Assembly (NCBI GenBank): GCA_965221175.1
Contig: OZ244867.1
Span: forward strand, 682,001-746,000
Source: JAJDZL01 sp965221175
GTDB lineage: Bacteria; Pseudomonadota; Gammaproteobacteria; Arenicellales; JAJDZL01
Direction: 5' to 3'
Length of the DNA: 64,000 bases
Shown here: in pieces, positions 36,235 to 44,013 of the stretch
How positions within the stretch are numbered: position 1 is the stretch's first letter
How the letters are laid out: the number at the start of each line of letters is the position of its first letter
The notes under the pieces: generated by a model
The model's input: the letters and a program-made list of their open reading frames with translations, nothing else
Told to the model about the DNA's origin: nothing
Databases searched by the model: none
Program-made: the position numbers and the translations under genes

Positions 36235-36594
36235 TCAATTCCCGATTTGAAGAAACAAGTCATAAATCACCCAAAATGAAATTATGTCCAGCAGCCACAG
36301 AAACAGTCCAATCAGAATCACCATGACGATCACGATCAAAGTGGACTGCACGGTGTCCCTGCGAGTTGGCCAAACAACTTTCCGAATCTCGCCGCGCGCA
36401 CCTTTGGCAAATTCCCATGCATCCTGTCCTGGTGTCGATAGCAATGCAACACCTGCCGCTACAATGATGCTGGCAATGAGCAGCCCGACGCGCAATAATT
36501 GCGAAGACCCATCCAACGTATAGAATGCTGCAACTCCAGCAACTACGATGAATACGGCTCCTAGAACCTTGACTTTATCGATTATGTTCGTCAT
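36235..36594 (-). CDS. secE: Protein translocase subunit SecE
   Basis: A 119-residue membrane protein of the Sec channel. It has three hydrophobic segments, as in enteric bacteria, and the conserved cytoplasmic ARGEIRKVVWPTRRDT before the last one. It lies between tRNA-Trp and nusG, its standard position. Confidence 0.96.
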   Translation of the reverse strand: MTNIIDKVKVLGAVFIVVAGVAAFYTLDGSSQLLRVGLLIASIIVAAGVALLSTPGQDAWEFAKGARGEIRKVVWPTRRDTVQSTLIVIVMVILIGLFLWLLDIISFWVIYDLFLQIGN

Positions 36595-36616
36595 TCCGTG
36601 TACTACCTGCCATATT

Positions 36617-36693
<77 letters not shown>

Positions 36694-36719
36694 AAAAACC
36701 TAGCTACCGTTTCGTAAGT

Positions 36720-37910
36720 CTATTTTAAAATTTTAGAAACGACACCGGCCCCGATAGTTCGGCCGCCTTCGCGTATCGCGAAACGCAAACCTTCTTCCAT
36801 CGCAATCGGTTTGATCAGATTCCCTGTCAAATGTACATTGTCTCCAGGCATCACCACCCGAATGTCGTCCGGCAGCACCACCATTCCAGTCACGTCCGTG
36901 GTGCGGAAATAGAACTGCGGACGATAACCGGTTGAGAAGTGCTTGTTTCGACCCCCTTCTTTTGCCGACAGCACATACACTTCGGCCTCGAATTCAGTAT
37001 GTGGCGTTATCGATCCCGGCTTGGACAGCACTTGGCCCCGCTCCACCTGATTCTTCTTGGTGCCGCGCAGCAGAATGCCGACGTTGTCGCCTGCCCGACC
37101 TTCATCCAGCAGCTTGCGGAACATCTCCACGCCAGTTGCCACAGTCTTGTCCGTTTCGCGCAGTCCAACCATCTCAACCGAATCGCCAACTTTCACAATG
37201 CCGCGCTCGATTCGGCCGGTCACCACCGTGCCGCGTCCGGATATCGAGAACACATCCTCCACCGGCATCAGGAAGTCACCGTCAATCGCACGCTGCGGTT
37301 CTGGAAAGTAGTCGTCCAGTGCTTGTGCCAGCTTCAGAATCGACTCGGTGCCCAGCTCGGTCTCCTGACCGTCCAGCGCATGCAGCGCACTGCCCGTGAT
37401 CACCGGCGTGTCATCACCCGGAAAATCATACTCGCTCAATAAATCCCGAACCTCAAGTTCCACCAGCTCCAGAATGTCCGGATCGTCCACTGCATCGGCC
37501 TTGTTCAGATATACCACTATGTGCGGCACTCCGACCTGACGTGCCAGCAGCACGTGCTCGCGTGTCTGCGGCATGGGACCGTCCATGGCCGACACCACCA
37601 GCACCGCACCATCCATCTGCGCTGCGCCAGTGATCATGTTCTTTACATAGTCTGCATGTCCCGGACAGTCCACGTGTGCATAGTGCCGTGCCTCGGTCTC
37701 ATACTCGACATGTGCAGTGGCAATGGTTATGCCCCGTTCGCGCTCTTCCGGTGCGTTGTCGATATCGTCAAACGCCTTGATTTCACCACCGTATTTTGCC
37801 GCCAACACCTTGGTGATGGCTGCCGTCAGCGTTGTCTTTCCATGGTCAACATGACCAATCGTGCCTACATTTACATGCGGCTTGGTTCTTTTGAATTTTT
37901 CTTTCGCCAA
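36720..37910 (-). CDS. tufB: Elongation factor Tu, copy 2 (TTG start)
   Basis: A 396-residue EF-Tu whose protein is identical to copy 1. In the shared tract I found one silent difference (CAA here at 37032, CAG in copy 1). The last five codons read TCT AAA ATT TTA AAA and a TAG stop, against GC-ending codons and TAA in copy 1. The start is TTG at 37908-37910, with GAGG nine bases upstream. No in-frame ATG or GTG lies close by. It lies 59 bases after tRNA-Thr and shares the tRNA promoter. Confidence 0.98.
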   Translation of the reverse strand: MAKEKFKRTKPHVNVGTIGHVDHGKTTLTAAITKVLAAKYGGEIKAFDDIDNAPEERERGITIATAHVEYETEARHYAHVDCPGHADYVKNMITGAAQMDGAVLVVSAMDGPMPQTREHVLLARQVGVPHIVVYLNKADAVDDPDILELVELEVRDLLSEYDFPGDDTPVITGSALHALDGQETELGTESILKLAQALDDYFPEPQRAIDGDFLMPVEDVFSISGRGTVVTGRIERGIVKVGDSVEMVGLRETDKTVATGVEMFRKLLDEGRAGDNVGILLRGTKKNQVERGQVLSKPGSITPHTEFEAEVYVLSAKEGGRNKHFSTGYRPQFYFRTTDVTGMVVLPDDIRVVMPGDNVHLTGNLIKPIAMEEGLRFAIREGGRTIGAGVVSKILK

Positions 37911-37969
37911 TGCCAGTGTCCTCGCTTGTATTCAAGAATAACTGTTCAATAAATAATAAATTTCAACGT

Positions 37970-38045
<76 letters not shown>

Positions 38046-38110
38046 CATCCGATTTCATTTTTCAATTCAAGCTACAATATTGCGCATCTGGTATTCACAC
38101 CGGCAGCTGA

Positions 38111-38184
<74 letters not shown>

Positions 38185-38230
38185 GCAAATTGTAGATACC
38201 AATCCGGTTTATAATCCAAACTTCTAACGG

Positions 38231-38312
38231 TGGAGGGGGGAGGATTCGAACCTCCGAAGGCTGAGCCAGCAGATTTACAGTCTGCCCCCTTTGGCCGCTC
38301 GGGAACCCCTCC
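38231..38312 (-). tRNA. tyrU: tRNA-Tyr (GTA anticodon), CCA not encoded
   Basis: An 82-base class II tRNA with a long variable arm. The acceptor stem GGAGGGG/CCCCTCC is perfect, and the anticodon arm GCAGA CTGTAAA TCTGC shows GTA. After the discriminator A the genome reads CCG, not CCA, unlike the other four tRNAs here, so the CCA-adding enzyme must finish it. It is the first gene of the tRNA-tuf operon. Confidence 0.96.
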
Positions 38313-38337
38313 GGATCAAATCCAATACAAACATGCA

Positions 38338-38366
38338 ATATTAATGAAAAAATTTAGATTTGTCAA
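38338..38366 (-). promoter_or_regulatory. Strong sigma-70 promoter of the tRNA-tuf-secE operon
   Basis: On the minus strand TTGACA (38361-38366, perfect consensus) and TAATAT (38338-38343) are 17 bases apart, with the start expected near 38331, about 19 bases before tRNA-Tyr. The AT-rich DNA upstream could act as an UP element. The region 38313-38550 holds nothing else I can identify. Confidence 0.85.
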
Positions 38367-38550
38367 ATTAATTTAGAAAAAATCAACTGAAATTTTTCTT
38401 TTGCATCAAATTTGCAACAATCACCAAAATACAAACCTTCGATGAAAAATTTCACAGCATCCATGAGGTAGCAAATAAAAAGTTCGGTGTTCAACAGCTT
38501 TGACGATTATCAAATAATGTTCGATTGAATATTTACGTAGTCAGCCTAAT

Positions 38551-39150
38551 CTACTGATCAAACTTGAAGTGTTCCTCACTAGATTCTTTACCAGCCACCA
38601 CACCGTCAGTATGGTTAACAGTTACCCGAACATCCAGTAGGGAATTCGATCTGCCAAATATGACTCCTTTTGTTGGCGGCACATCCGCATAATCGCGGCC
38701 GACTGCTATGCGTATGTATCGATGGTCCACGATCGTGTCATTAGTCGGGTCAATTCCCACCCAGCCGCAAAAGGGCAGCAGGAACTCGCCCCAAGCGTGA
38801 CTGGCGCCGGTTGGTGGGACTCGATCTACTCCCACTTCTCCCTCTAGTCCCACTTCTCCCTCTAGTTGAAGATATCCCGACACATATCGGCTGGGAATTA
38901 CCCAGGAACGTGCTATTGCAGGCAAAACATGGGTATAGTCCTGACAAACTCCTCGCCCCAATTCCAATATCCTTTCAATGGACAAATCAACCGTAGTGAT
39001 ACCAGGTTCATAACGAAATTTTGAGTAAAGTATGGAAGATGCATGTAGCAAAGAGGTCAAGGGTTGAGATGAACACATCAAGTGCCGGACAGTTGCGCGT
39101 AAATCGACTGGGGTCCAGATAATCCCAGTAAAGTACTGGATTTGCAATAT
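38551..39150 (-). pseudogene. Transglutaminase-like protein, truncated and frameshifted
   Basis: The 3' two-thirds of a bacterial transglutaminase-like gene. The catalytic triad is visible as Cys in GRGVCQDYTH, His in ASHAWGEF and Asp in GIDPTND, followed by the usual DHRYIRIAVGRDYADVPP. The upstream part continues in another frame (YWDYLDPSRFTRNCPALDVF), with the break near 39075-39085. The family N-terminal domain is missing: methyltransferase remnants lie there instead. An open frame of 198 codons remains, so a shortened protein could still be made, but I think it is not functional. Confidence 0.65.
38831..38866. repeat. 18-bp tandem duplication in the transglutaminase-like gene
   Basis: Two exact, adjacent copies of an 18-base unit (38831-38848 and 38849-38866) encode LEGEVG twice in frame on the minus strand. 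The repeat lies between the catalytic Cys and His motifs. Such a slip is tolerated in-frame, and perfect identity points to a recent event. Confidence 0.9.
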
Positions 39151-39199
39151 CCGCGAGTATTCCCCACAGATTTGAATCTAATTCATCGGTTAAATTAGG

Positions 39200-39453
39200 T
39201 CCTCGTCGTACTTCTCTGCCAATTTTGTACGGTGGTGATGTGACTATTAAGTAAACGCTATTGTCAGGCAGTTCATGCATATTTTCGCTAGAGTGTGCGT
39301 GAATTTCGCGCAGATTCTCCAATGGAATATCGTTCTCAACCGAGCTGACTGATTTGATTGTTGTATCATCGTAACTTTCTGGCCGTAATATCTTTCGGGA
39401 TTATGTCCGACACGACTGCTTACACCAAATACCCTCATCTCAGAACGTAACAT
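39200..39453 (-). pseudogene. DNA methyltransferase 5' fragment (N4/N6 type), frameshifted
   Basis: The fragment opens MLRSEMRVFGVSSRVGHNPE, then RYYGQK. After a one-base shift it continues VYDDTTIKSVSSVENDIPLE, then NLREIHAHSSENMHELPDNS and TSPPY, the catalytic motif IV of amino-methyltransferases. A second shift restores EKYDEDL, and similarity then stops near 39200 where transglutaminase-like sequence takes over. The SAM-binding and target-recognition parts are absent, so it cannot be active. No restriction gene is visible nearby. Confidence 0.65.
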
Positions 39454-39570
39454 TGTCACCTCTCATCACCAATTCGACTAAAACTCTTGTCAAATCACCA
39501 ACTAGTTTTTCCAGTCAAAATTGGTTTTGTCTGTAGGAAAAAATCTGGAAATATTGAATACCCAAAATGA

Positions 39571-39587
39571 GGAAATTGGTAATTTCC
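39571..39587 (-). terminator. Possible terminator of tRNA-Thr(TGT)
   Basis: GGAAATT and AATTTCC form a 7-bp stem with a 3-base loop, 23 bases after the tRNA 3' end on the minus strand, followed by TCATTTT. The stem is AT-rich and the U-run is poor, so termination would be weak. Confidence 0.35.
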
Positions 39588-39609
39588 AAGCCTTGCTTGC
39601 GTGAGATAT

Positions 39610-39685
<76 letters not shown>

Positions 39686-39880
39686 TCGCTAGAAAACTGT
39701 GAAATGTTGAAGCCTGCACTCGTTTCATTCATTAAAGTGAATGTAGATTCAGCGGATATTTCACCGTATATACAACGAATGCACCCTTTCGCAGTTCGGT
39801 TGTATGCTTTCCTATTTTCTTTCAAAATAAACCTGAAAGCAAAACTAAATGTCTGAATTTACAATTCTGCAGTCAGTTAC

Positions 39881-39929
39881 TGTTGCAAAAATTTGAATAT
39901 TGCAACAAAATAGTTCAAAATTCTATATA
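39881..39929 (+). promoter_or_regulatory. Promoter with overlapping inverted repeat upstream of the dioxygenase gene
   Basis: TGTTGCAA (39881-39888) and TTGCAACA (39900-39907) are perfect 8-bp inverted arms 11 bases apart. The second arm contains a -35-like TTGCAA (39900-39905). TATATA follows after 18 bases (39924-39929). A symmetric site overlapping the -35 box suggests an operator for a dimeric regulator, but neither the promoter nor the regulator is proven. Confidence 0.5.
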
Positions 39930-39960
39930 TTCCAGAAGAATCAAAAAGGAAAGTTCAACC

Positions 39961-40764
39961 ATGAAAGTATCAAAATCACAGATTGAACAATTTCATTCGG
40001 ACGGCTATCTACTGTTGCCAAACCTGTTTAACCAGGTCGAAATCGGAGTTTTACAACAGGCTGCTGAGACGGTATATGCGCTTGATCGGGAGGAAGTGTT
40101 TCGCGAAAGCGATGGCAAAACAGCACGAACCGCATTCGCTGCACACTATTACAACGAAGCATTTCGAAGACTCGGCTGCCATCCTCGACTCATTCAACCC
40201 GTTGAACAACTTCTCGACGGGCAAGTCTACATGCACCAGTACAAAGTAAATGCAAAAGCAGCTTTCACCGGTGACGTATGGCAGTGGCATCAGGACTACG
40301 GAACATGGGCACGCGATGATCACATGCCCGAATCCCGAGCGATGAACATTGCTCTTTATGTGAACGATGCCAGTGAATTCAACGGACCATTATGGATGAT
40401 TCCGCGTTCGCACAAACAAGGAGTATTTGAAGCCGGACATGACCTGCAAACCACCAGCTATCCGCTGTGGACATTGGACAAGGCTACAATCACCAGGCTA
40501 GTTGATGAAGGGGGGATCGTATCAGCGCACGGCAAGGCCGGAAGCGTGTTGTTGTTCTACAGCACATTGGTACATTGTTCCCCTGCCAATCTTTCGCCAT
40601 GGCCTCGAACCGTAGTTTATCTTTCGTTGTGTCATGTAGATAATCATATTCGACGATTCAAACGCCCCGAGTGGGTCGCCCATCGAAACTTCACGCCAAT
40701 AGAATCGCTGCCAGATGATTGTTTGATGGAACTGGCTGATCAACAAATAAACAGTGCTGCATAA
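39961..40764 (+). CDS. Phytanoyl-CoA dioxygenase (PhyH) family protein, EctD-like
   Basis: A 267-residue Fe(II)/2-oxoglutarate oxygenase. Iron ligands are His110, Asp112 (WQWHQDYGTW) and probably His205; Arg216 is placed to bind 2-oxoglutarate. The segment around the first two ligands, including GTWARDDHMPESRA and NGPLWMIPRSHK, resembles ectoine hydroxylase, but no ectoine genes are here. I chose the ATG at 39961 because AAGGAAAG lies about ten bases upstream. An earlier in-frame TTG at 39883 falls inside the inverted repeat. The substrate is unknown. Confidence 0.8.
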   Translation: MKVSKSQIEQFHSDGYLLLPNLFNQVEIGVLQQAAETVYALDREEVFRESDGKTARTAFAAHYYNEAFRRLGCHPRLIQPVEQLLDGQVYMHQYKVNAKAAFTGDVWQWHQDYGTWARDDHMPESRAMNIALYVNDASEFNGPLWMIPRSHKQGVFEAGHDLQTTSYPLWTLDKATITRLVDEGGIVSAHGKAGSVLLFYSTLVHCSPANLSPWPRTVVYLSLCHVDNHIRRFKRPEWVAHRNFTPIESLPDDCLMELADQQINSAA

Positions 40765-40815
40765 AAGCCATAGTCTATAGCATGTAGTGTTGCAGGTTTG
40801 AATTCAGTACGTCAT

Positions 40816-41778
40816 TCATCGCTCGCCTAAAATACTGATTTCACCAGCCTGCACAGGGATAATTTCACCGCTGTCCAATCTGAGCAACAATGCTCCATTT
40901 CCATCAATTCCGAATGCAGTTCCTTCACGAGGGTTTATGCCATCCGTTAGGATGCGTTTATTCGTGTAGGCATGCTTTTGCATCCACTCCTGTCTGAACG
41001 GTTCAAGTCTCTGCTTCATAAAAATCTCAAGTCCATGACCTAAAGAACATAGAAGCTTGGAAACCAGCACGCTGCGATTTGCTGAATAATCTGGAAAGTC
41101 ACTCAGGCAGGCAACGGGTTGATCTATGGCGTTTCGATTGTCATCCGATAGACTGCAGTTGATGCCAATGCCGATAACTGCTGTCGAATCGCGCGTCTCA
41201 ACCAAAATCCCGCTTAGCTTTCTATATTCCCATAAAATGTCGTTTGGCCATTTCACTTGCAAGGCTTCATTTGTTAATTCACTCAAACATTGAACGACGA
41301 TTACTGCAACTGCCAGACTCAGACCTGACAAATATCGAATATCTTTGCTGAAGTCCCAAGCAATCGACAGCATCACATTTTCGTAAGCACTCCCGGACCA
41401 TTTTCGACGTCTTCTGCCCCGCCCTGCAGACATGTACTCGGCGATACAAGCGTGCTTGTGAATCGACTGCTGCGTTGCGAGGTTCAATAGAAATTCGTTG
41501 GTAGAATCAACATGATCCAAGACAGTTACTCTCTGCGCTATGTCAGAGTCTGTGACTGCTATTGATTTACGAATGTAGCCGAGATCAAGAGGAATGACTT
41601 GGCGCAGAAGCCTTACACTATCTTCAGAACTCCATTTCAGAGGAACACCAATTTCAATCAGCCAGTTAACAATGCTCTCGACTTCCTCAACGCTCAGTCC
41701 TGATTGAATTGAAATCCTGTTTAAATTGACTGGTTTGAGATTTTGGAGGGAATTCAGTACTGCCGAACCGTTCATCAT
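40816..41778 (-). CDS. birA: Biotin-[acetyl-CoA-carboxylase] ligase and biotin operon repressor
   Basis: A 320-residue two-domain BirA. Residues 1-65 form a winged helix-turn-helix (ISIQSGLSVEEVESIVNWL). The ligase domain has the biotinyl-AMP loop GRGRRRRKW and LQVKWPNDILW. The C-terminal domain has the usual GINPREGTAFGIDGNG. The DNA-binding domain suggests it can repress biotin genes as well as attach biotin to carboxylase. It lies 4 bases after the CDF gene. The loop differs slightly from GRGRRGRxW: the second glycine is Arg. Confidence 0.93.
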   Translation of the reverse strand: MMNGSAVLNSLQNLKPVNLNRISIQSGLSVEEVESIVNWLIEIGVPLKWSSEDSVRLLRQVIPLDLGYIRKSIAVTDSDIAQRVTVLDHVDSTNEFLLNLATQQSIHKHACIAEYMSAGRGRRRRKWSGSAYENVMLSIAWDFSKDIRYLSGLSLAVAVIVVQCLSELTNEALQVKWPNDILWEYRKLSGILVETRDSTAVIGIGINCSLSDDNRNAIDQPVACLSDFPDYSANRSVLVSKLLCSLGHGLEIFMKQRLEPFRQEWMQKHAYTNKRILTDGINPREGTAFGIDGNGALLLRLDSGEIIPVQAGEISILGER

Positions 41779-41782
41779 GAAT

Positions 41783-42820
41783 TCATTTTATCGGCGAGGC
41801 TTCTGGCACCAGATGTTCACTGACGTTATGATCCTCGGTGCAGTCATCCGCCGAATTCTCTAGCTGAATGGTAACGTGACCGATGTGAAATTCGTTGTAG
41901 GCAATATTCCGCAAGCGTCGCTGTAACTGGCTGTATTCACCTTGATAACTAGGATCGACCAAAACGTGAGCGGTAAGTATCTCATTGCCCGGCGAAATGG
42001 TCCAGACGTGAATATCATGGATGCCTGTGACACCTTCGATTTCTTCCAACTTGCTGCAAAGCTCATACAAATCAATCTTCTCTGGGGTACCTTCAAGCAA
42101 TACGTTTACAACTTTAGCCAGAAGGCGCCAAGAACCACGAATGATAATCAAACTTATCACGACACTCAGAATTGGATCGGCGATTGCCCACCCGAAAGCC
42201 CATACCAGAAAACCGGAAATGACGACTGCGACTGAGCTAATAAGGTCAGCCATGACGTGCTGGAAAGCTCCTTCAACGTTGATGTTGTGTTTAGAAGAAC
42301 GGCGCAATATCCATGCCGCCACTAGGTTGACCAAGAGACCGACACCACCTATCGATAACATCAAAAGACCGTGAACTTCGGGTATATGCTGAAAGCGATC
42401 GTAAGCCTCGTAGATTATTCCTATTGCTATTACCCAGAGAGTGAGAGCGTTGACCAGCGCAGCCAGTATTTCGAGGCGATAGTAGCCATAGGTTCGCTTT
42501 GCCGTAGCAGCCTTTTCGGCTAAGTACATGGCGAGCAACGCAAGAGCAATGGATACCGCGTCGGTTGCCATATGTCCGGCGTCAGCAAGAAGTGCCAGAC
42601 TGCCAGCGGCCATGCCTCCAATAATCTCGACAACCATGTAGCTAGCTATCAGCACTAAAGCGATAGTCAGACTGCGTTTACCTGCATGCCTTAATTCGTG
42701 CGTATGATCATGCTGGCCGAATAGGCTACGACTATGACCATGGTGATGGTATCCGTGATCGTGTCCGCCGGGATGATGCTCTTTTTTGTCGTCGTGGTTA
42801 GACATGGGGATTTCACACAT
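41783..42820 (-). CDS. Cation diffusion facilitator (zinc exporter-like)
   Basis: A 345-residue CDF transporter with six transmembrane helices and a C-terminal cytoplasmic domain (IHDIHVWTISPGNEILTAHV). The metal-site HxxxD motifs are LLADAGHMATDAVSI in helix 2 and FQHVMADLISSVAVV in helix 5. The N-terminus is rich in histidine (HDHGYHHHGHSRS, QHDHTHE), as in zinc-exporting CzcD/ZitB proteins. A later ATG (42805) is also possible, and neither has a clear ribosome-binding site. A ZIP transporter gene is next upstream. Confidence 0.9.
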   Translation of the reverse strand: MCEIPMSNHDDKKEHHPGGHDHGYHHHGHSRSLFGQHDHTHELRHAGKRSLTIALVLIASYMVVEIIGGMAAGSLALLADAGHMATDAVSIALALLAMYLAEKAATAKRTYGYYRLEILAALVNALTLWVIAIGIIYEAYDRFQHIPEVHGLLMLSIGGVGLLVNLVAAWILRRSSKHNINVEGAFQHVMADLISSVAVVISGFLVWAFGWAIADPILSVVISLIIIRGSWRLLAKVVNVLLEGTPEKIDLYELCSKLEEIEGVTGIHDIHVWTISPGNEILTAHVLVDPSYQGEYSQLQRRLRNIAYNEFHIGHVTIQLENSADDCTEDHNVSEHLVPEASPIK

Positions 42821-42992
42821 TCACAAATTTTGAATATACACTATGAACCTACGCCCAATCGTCTGTTATTCCTTGAGCAAACTATAACCACAAGTTTGTT
42901 TTAGCTAACGGGATTATCAACTTTGAGGTAATTTGGAATTTAGTTTGGTTACTAGACCGCCACACTACCTCTGTGCCTCAGAATATGATTTT

Positions 42993-43796
42993 CTACTGAC
43001 CCATAGCAATCTCTTCCAAAAGAAAAAATCCATATGTCAGTAACACGCCTGCAACGAACGACATCGAGAGTTGGATTTTGTTATGCTTTTGGAAATGTGC
43101 CTCCGGAATTAAGTCACTGAGTGCAATGCAAATCAACGCACCTGATATGACGGCGATTAAACGACCTGCGATTTGATTCGCAACCGGCCCCATCAAAACA
43201 AATATCCAAAGTGTGAGAAAAGCGCTAACGGGGCACACTAGTGCAAAACCTAAATTGCATAGTCTTCTCAGTGTCAAACTTGTGTTTGAATGCCCCATAG
43301 TGACCATAAGCGACATTGCATCAAGAGGCTTGTGCAGGAGAATTGCTACAAATACACCGAAACCTACTAACCACACATCAACAGAGGATAGTAAACTTGT
43401 ACCGAGTGCAATTCCTTCAAAGACGGAATGAATACTGAGACCAATCGCAATACCAATCCAACTGTAGGATTTCGACAAGAATTGAGGGCTGTTCTCCATT
43501 GCAGTCGGATCAGGACTGAGACTAGGGAAGGCGCGTAAAAGAATCAAGGTAATCATGACACCAGCCATCAGCCAGAACATGAAAATCTCTATGCTTTCTT
43601 CATCTTCCAGACTCTCGATCCCCTGCGGCATAAGATGGAACACTGCGATGCCCAGAAGAAAACCGGCAACAAAACAAAGCACCAGTTGGTTTTTACGATG
43701 GGACAGGCGAATTTTGGTTGCGTACCACCCGCCTAAGAACGATACTGCACTGATGAAAAACGCGTATACAGTCAGTAATTCATAAGTACCGATCAT
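42993..43796 (-). CDS. ZIP family metal transporter
   Basis: A 267-residue membrane protein with about eight hydrophobic segments. Helix 4 carries HSVFEGIALG and helix 5 HKPLDAMSL, the paired metal-site motifs of ZIP proteins. The HSVFEG form is closer to the eukaryotic ZIP-II type than to bacterial ZupT. ZIP proteins bring zinc or iron into the cytoplasm. I use the ATG at 43796, which has AGG six bases upstream; an open TTG at 43832 adds only 12 codons. The next gene on the strand is a CDF exporter, 172 bases on. Confidence 0.85.
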   Translation of the reverse strand: MIGTYELLTVYAFFISAVSFLGGWYATKIRLSHRKNQLVLCFVAGFLLGIAVFHLMPQGIESLEDEESIEIFMFWLMAGVMITLILLRAFPSLSPDPTAMENSPQFLSKSYSWIGIAIGLSIHSVFEGIALGTSLLSSVDVWLVGFGVFVAILLHKPLDAMSLMVTMGHSNTSLTLRRLCNLGFALVCPVSAFLTLWIFVLMGPVANQIAGRLIAVISGALICIALSDLIPEAHFQKHNKIQLSMSFVAGVLLTYGFFLLEEIAMGQ

Positions 43797-43970
43797 GAGA
43801 TACCTGTTGCCATGTATATTGCACAAATGCAAGGAGAAACATCAACATCTGTGCGATTATTCTGCCAAGCACAGATTTTCAATCAAGAAAATGGCAGCCC
43901 GATATCACAGTTGTTAAATTTTCGAGATGGGAGTTTCTTGATAGTTGGAGGAATTCAATTAATTCGACTT

Positions 43971-43978
43971 ATTATAAT
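43971..43978. promoter_or_regulatory. Symmetric TATAAT element between the ZIP gene and ispG
   Basis: ATTATAAT contains a perfect TATAAT on the plus strand (43973-43978) and on the minus strand (43971-43976), in the gap between two divergent genes. Neither has a convincing -35 box at the right distance. It could serve as a -10 for one or both genes. Confidence 0.3.
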
Positions 43979-44013
43979 GACAAAATTACGGCAATCTTCA
44001 TAGAGGCTCGAAA

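Noticed and set aside
36932..37442. Long open frames on the plus strand inside both tuf genes
   Set aside because: They are antisense frames kept open by the biased codon use of tuf. The same frames appear in both copies only because the copies are nearly identical.
43812..44003. A 63-codon plus-strand open frame just upstream of ispG
   Set aside because: It has no ribosome-binding site, no family resemblance and overlaps the region expected to hold promoters. RodZ, the usual ispG neighbour, would look quite different.
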